Shown here in pieces: positions 7,849 to 10,282 of a DNA stretch of 10,282 bases. A program made the translations under genes and the position numbers. The DNA lies in the NCBI GenBank assembly GCA_001839685.1, contig MLAK01000023.1:3890-14171 (forward strand), in the 5' to 3' direction. This DNA comes from Tritrichomonas foetus. Lineage: Eukaryota; Parabasalia; Tritrichomonadida; Tritrichomonadidae. How positions within the stretch are numbered: position 1 is the first letter of the stretch; every line of letters begins with the position of its first letter. The notes beneath the pieces were generated by a model. It searched no databases. It was not told where the DNA came from and worked only from the letters and a program-made list of their open reading frames with translations.

Positions 7849-8422
7849 AATGCAATTTCTTTACAATTTTATGATTATTCTTTGTCGTATAAAAAATTAC
7901 AGCCAGTAAATAGGTACTGATTTCTGATTTTTCTTAAATGACAAATCACAAACTGCATATGAAATAGTATTTGAGGCAGTGTTTATATGATTCATTATTC
8001 GACCGCGCCTCTAATAGTTTGACGAGTAACAATATTGTGAGAAAAGAAATGTTGTTCAAAACCAAAATCAAAATCCATAATATTGATGCAACAAGTATTA
8101 TCATGTGATATTTTCGAAATCTTTGCTATTATACATTGCGATGCTTTTGATGATAATCTTACTTACTATGAAGTACAATAATAGTATCATTTGCTATTTA
8201 ATTAGTCAAAAAGTAAAATATATTTGTTAATATTCTTCTGCATTTGATTTTTCGGGTTTCAAGACGATTCCTGAACTATCATCTTCATGATCTTTGTTAT
8301 TACACTTATTAAATAAGTTTCTTCAATAAAATGTTCTTGACCTATGGAAGTGAAAATCAATGATAGTTCTATTCACTGTTCTTGCAGATTCGGAAGTTCA
8401 ACTGTTAATCAATAACAAAATT

Positions 8423-8584
8423 TTATTGAACAAGTACTGGAAAATACTTATACAAACTTTCTTTTGCATTAATGGTATTTCCAGTTCCATCATTAGAGCT
8501 AACACAATTTAAAAATATAAGATCAATCAAAAAACATTTTTCATCCAGTTCAGGATTAGTATCTGAATCACTCCTAATTATGTA
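8423..8584 (-). pseudogene. decayed-gene segment containing KCFLIDLIFLNC
   Basis: Open for 53 codons to a TAA at 8423-8425, this segment reads SDSDTNPELDE, KCFLIDLIFLNCVSSNDGTG and NTINAKESLYKYFPVLVQ. The CxxxxxxFxNC pattern agrees with the beta-helix rungs seen further along. It is offset from the preceding segment (8733-8608) by the 17-bp tandem repeat between them. Confidence 0.45.
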
Positions 8585-8614
8585 TCATTCCTAAATATGT
8601 ATCATTCCTAAATA
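8564..8614. repeat. 17-bp tandem repeat, three copies, at a frame switch
   Basis: TGTATCATTCCTAAATA occurs exactly at 8581-8597 and 8598-8614. A diverged copy, TGAATCACTCCTAATTA, lies at 8564-8580. On the minus strand it brings in TAG (8608-8610) and TGA stops. The protein-like frames on its two sides differ in phase by the amount one 17-bp copy would add. Loss of one copy would restore the phase but not remove the stops. Slippage during gene decay is the simplest reading. Confidence 0.75.
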
Positions 8615-8943
8615 GTTGTGTCTGTGTTAAATGGTTTTATTAGTTCTGCTGCAGTATTGGTAAAAATGATACCATCCTCTAGTTCGATCGTTGTAATGTC
8701 ACTAAAGATATTATAACCTTTATTACAATTATTTCAAAGATGAAGTTGTCGTCAATAAATATTGGATAACTTTTCTGTAAAATAATTCAATACATGTGAG
8801 ATTCATATAGTGTTTGTAATGGCGTAACTTTCTCGTGTTTTAACAGATTGGGGAGAATTGATGATTTAAACAGGAGATTTTCTTCATTGAATAAACTGGT
8901 ATGAATTGGCAAACTTATTGATTGTCTCCTTGTTCATTCGTCA

Positions 8944-9384
8944 TTATTCGAAGTTTTTTCGTTCTTTTTGATCGAATAACAATGATATTCCATCAATAGA
9001 ATCTGTTTGTTCAAAAAAAGTTTGAACAATTGAGAGAGGAATATAACCATAACATACCAAATTTGGCGCCAAAACATTAATTGTCGTTTCACGGTATTTT
9101 CTCGCTAATATAGGCTTTTTAACTTTATCATTGTTTTCTCGATAAGATGCGAATGATAAACAGAAATCACAGACAGTATTAGGAATTTTTACAGCTCGAA
9201 CTCGAACATGTTTTTTTTCTCTGTTGTAGAATTCAATCTGACTAAAAGATTGATAATTATGTCGTGGGTTATCATTTAATAAGATATTAATTTCGTTTCA
9301 AACAATACCAATAAAAATATGTGATAGATAACTTTTTGAGAATTGAGAAAGTTTAAATGATCGTACAAATGGCGCCAAATTAAA
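8944..9384 (-). pseudogene. conserved-looking first part of the decayed gene, 146 codons with one in-frame TGA
   Basis: From 9384 the frame reads FNLAPFVRSFKLSQFSKSYL then SHIFIGIV, meets TGA at 9298-9300, and continues in the same frame for 117 codons to TAA at 8944-8946. Readable pieces are NEINILLNDNPRHNYQSFSQ, EKKHVRVRAVKIPNTVCDFC and ETTINVLAPNLVCYGYIPLS. It has mixed hydrophobic and charged composition, no beta-helix rungs and no visible membrane span. No ATG exists at its head, where a TAA precedes it, so the true start is lost. It may be the N-terminal domain of the beta-helix protein or a separate broken gene. No family is recognised. Confidence 0.48.
9062..9073. repeat. 12-bp perfect palindrome TTTGGCGCCAAA
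   Basis: This GC-rich palindrome lies within the coding-like segment, where the minus strand encodes the LAPN part of VLAPNLVCYG. A related GGCGCCAAAT at 9371-9380 encodes the LAPF near the head of the same segment. The match probably reflects a shared Leu-Ala-Pro peptide rather than a binding site. Confidence 0.3.
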
Positions 9385-9408
9385 TTATGGAAACAAATCA
9401 AATCACGC

Positions 9409-9476
9409 AGCAATGTAATAATCAAAGTAATCTGTTAATAAAAGCAATGCATTAATCATAGTAAATCACTAATTAA
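9409..9476 (-). repeat. 17-bp minisatellite, four copies, inverted orientation
   Basis: Units start at 9409, 9426, 9443 and 9460. The clearest is AGCAATGCATTAATCAT (9443-9459), the reverse complement of the consensus in the larger array at 9643-9847. The others are diverged, such as AGCAATGTAATAATCAA. It lies just upstream, in minus-strand sense, of the long pseudogene. Confidence 0.6.
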
Positions 9477-9642
9477 AATTAATGCTTACAGCAAAAAAAT
9501 CAAAAAAACAATTAAAAAACCAATAGAATATTCACCAATAAGGCACTAAAATAAATAAAATAAAAAATTGTTAATTTATGAATATTCTTATGATTTTGCG
9601 TGTTTTTTTCTTCTCTTCTCTTTCTTTTTCTCCCTTTTCTAA
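9477..9642. other. spacer between two opposed minisatellites
   Basis: The left half is A-rich and the right half C/T-rich, including a TTTTTTTC-TTCTCTTCTC run near 9603-9640. It would form the central loop if the inverted arrays on either side paired. No gene is seen. Confidence 0.4.
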
Positions 9643-9847
9643 TGCATTTCTTTAACTAATGCATTGCCTTAATTATTACATTGTTTTGATTAACAGATTG
9701 CTTTAATTAATGAGCTGTTTTTAATCAATACATTGCTTGAATTCATACAATGCTATAGTTAATGCATTGCCTATATTGATGCGTTGCTTTGATTAATGCA
9801 TTTTTTTAACTAATTTTTTGTTTTAATTGATGTTTGTTCTGATTATT
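9643..9847 (+). repeat. 17-bp degenerate minisatellite, twelve copies
   Basis: Units begin at 9643, 9660, 9677, 9694, 9711, 9729, 9746, 9763, 9780, 9797, 9814 and 9831, so every spacing is 17 except one of 18. The consensus is about TGCATTGCTTTAATTAA, itself made of two palindromic cores, TGCA and TTAATTAA. Good copies are TGCATTGCCTTAATTAT and TGCGTTGCTTTGATTAA. Copies differ from each other by several bases, so the array is old. It is in the opposite orientation to the array at 9409-9476. Confidence 0.8.
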
Positions 9848-10205
9848 GATACATTATGTATTGCAGGATAATATCTTTGATATATGATTTTCATTTACAT
9901 AATTTGAACAAAATCAAAAATTAAAAATGTCATTTTTTAAAAGTTAATTAAGTTTAGTTTTTTTATTTCATCACAAAGATAAGTCAAAATTTGAAAACAT
10001 GAACTTTTTCTATAATATCCGTTTGTGAAGTGAAAAACTCCGCCTATTAAATCACCCTAACTTTTTACTTGTTTTGTTTCAATATGAGCCTTTTGTGGGC
10101 CTAAATATTGTTGCTTATTTCATTAACATATCTTGATTCTCAAAGTCTACTAACTTTTACTTAACTTTTTAAATTTGGGCATTCTCTTATTATCAGTAGA
10201 GTATA
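9848..10205. other. AT-rich intergenic spacer
   Basis: No convincing reading frame was seen on either strand. A weak interrupted hairpin is present at 10080-10110, where CAATAT and ATATTG flank GCC and GGC. Confidence 0.4.
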
Positions 10206-10246
10206 CAGTTGTGATAAATTGCGCTTCGCTCAATTTATCCCAACTG
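10206..10246. repeat. long near-perfect hairpin with a GC-rich loop
   Basis: The arms at 10206-10221 and 10231-10246 are reverse complements at 15 of 16 positions (CAGTTG and GATAAATTG against CAATTTATC and CAACTG). The 9-base loop CGCTTCGCT can add two more pairs around a TTC triloop. An ATG at 10255 follows and its frame is open for nine codons to the window edge, which is too short to call. The hairpin may be a promoter-proximal element, a terminal repeat of a mobile element or a transcript structure. Confidence 0.75.
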
Positions 10247-10282
10247 AAAATTTCATGAATGAGAAAACCAACGAAATCATAA

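Larger units (their letters stand above)
5700..9384 (-). pseudogene. large decayed gene, probably a Pmp-like right-handed beta-helix surface protein
   Basis: Protein-like segments run almost continuously down the minus strand but switch frame and hit stops. In order they are 9384-8944, 8933-8787 (FNEENLLFKSSILPNLLKHE), 8733-8608 (ELEDGIIFTNTAAELIKPFN), 8584-8423 (CFLIDLIFLNC), about 7660-7453 (PNGRAIY, in-frame TGA, ACTVESSFLFLQFEM), 7234-6962 (GGIKVSNPVKIHLSEIAFF), 6925-6596 (NGINDSPICDDTVVFNL), 6459-6214 (EGGVLSISTNYTCLIDDCIF), about 6115-6043 (NSEIFDCSFINE) and 6014-5810 (GSAIHDG, KCHFTDCDENVYYIF). The alternation of GGxI/GxAI with xxCxFxxC/N is typical of Pmp-type beta-helix repeats, a large family of presumed surface proteins in trichomonads. 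An intact parent would have about 1,200 residues. No signal peptide, transmembrane anchor or start codon survives. Family is inferred from motif style; decay is seen directly. Confidence 0.5.

Noticed and set aside
7564..9300. TGA recoded as an amino acid
   Set aside because: In-frame TGA occurs between coherent segments at 9298-9300 and 7564-7566, but the region also has TAA, TAG and frameshifts, and trichomonads use TGA as stop. Decay is simpler.
5700..9384. Transposon or Maverick-type element in the decayed region
   Set aside because: No integrase, polymerase, transposase or terminal repeats were recognised; the visible motifs are beta-helix rungs.
10255..10282. Start of a plus-strand gene (ATG at 10255)
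   Set aside because: Only nine codons are visible, TCATG does not fit the initiator, and the overlapping ATG at 10259 stops within eight codons.

Overview
The window looks like nuclear DNA of a trichomonad (Parabasalia, Trichomonas or Tritrichomonas type). It is very AT-rich and no introns were seen. It holds one intact, intron-free gene of 927 codons. A TCATT initiator lies only six bases before that gene's ATG, and its stop codon is embedded in TAAA; both are hallmarks described for Trichomonas vaginalis transcripts. The species is inferred, not proven.

Layout. Positions 1-841 are mostly non-coding, with a possible tail of a plus-strand reading frame (1-69) and a very short initiator-plus-ATG reading frame (647-721). 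Positions 842-3625 (minus) encode a membrane-anchored subtilisin-family (S8) serine peptidase with a complete catalytic Asp/His/Asn/Ser set, a beta-sandwich domain, an EGF-like cysteine cluster, one C-terminal transmembrane helix and a KKRS tail. Positions 3635-4770 are intergenic and include a T-rich minisatellite with a period of about 13 bp (4354-4590).

From 4771 to 9384 the minus strand is a gene graveyard. A helical protein with a possible Myb/SANT-like start (4771-5524) is broken by frameshifts. A much longer gene (about 5700-9384) is broken by frameshifts, in-frame TGA stops and short tandem duplications, but still shows stretches of right-handed beta-helix type sequence (GGV/GSAI followed by DCxFxN/KCxFTDC), as in Pmp-like trichomonad surface proteins. 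The subtilisin frame stays open through 927 codons in the same assembly, so the disruption further right is unlikely to be just poor sequence.

Upstream of the long pseudogene sits a pair of opposed 17-bp minisatellites: four copies in one orientation at 9409-9476 and twelve copies in the other at 9643-9847. The right edge has a near-perfect 16-bp-arm hairpin (10206-10246). No CRISPR array, rRNA or tRNA gene, or complete transposon was seen. I found no convincing new multi-gene system. The most unusual material is the decayed long gene and the repeat architecture around it.
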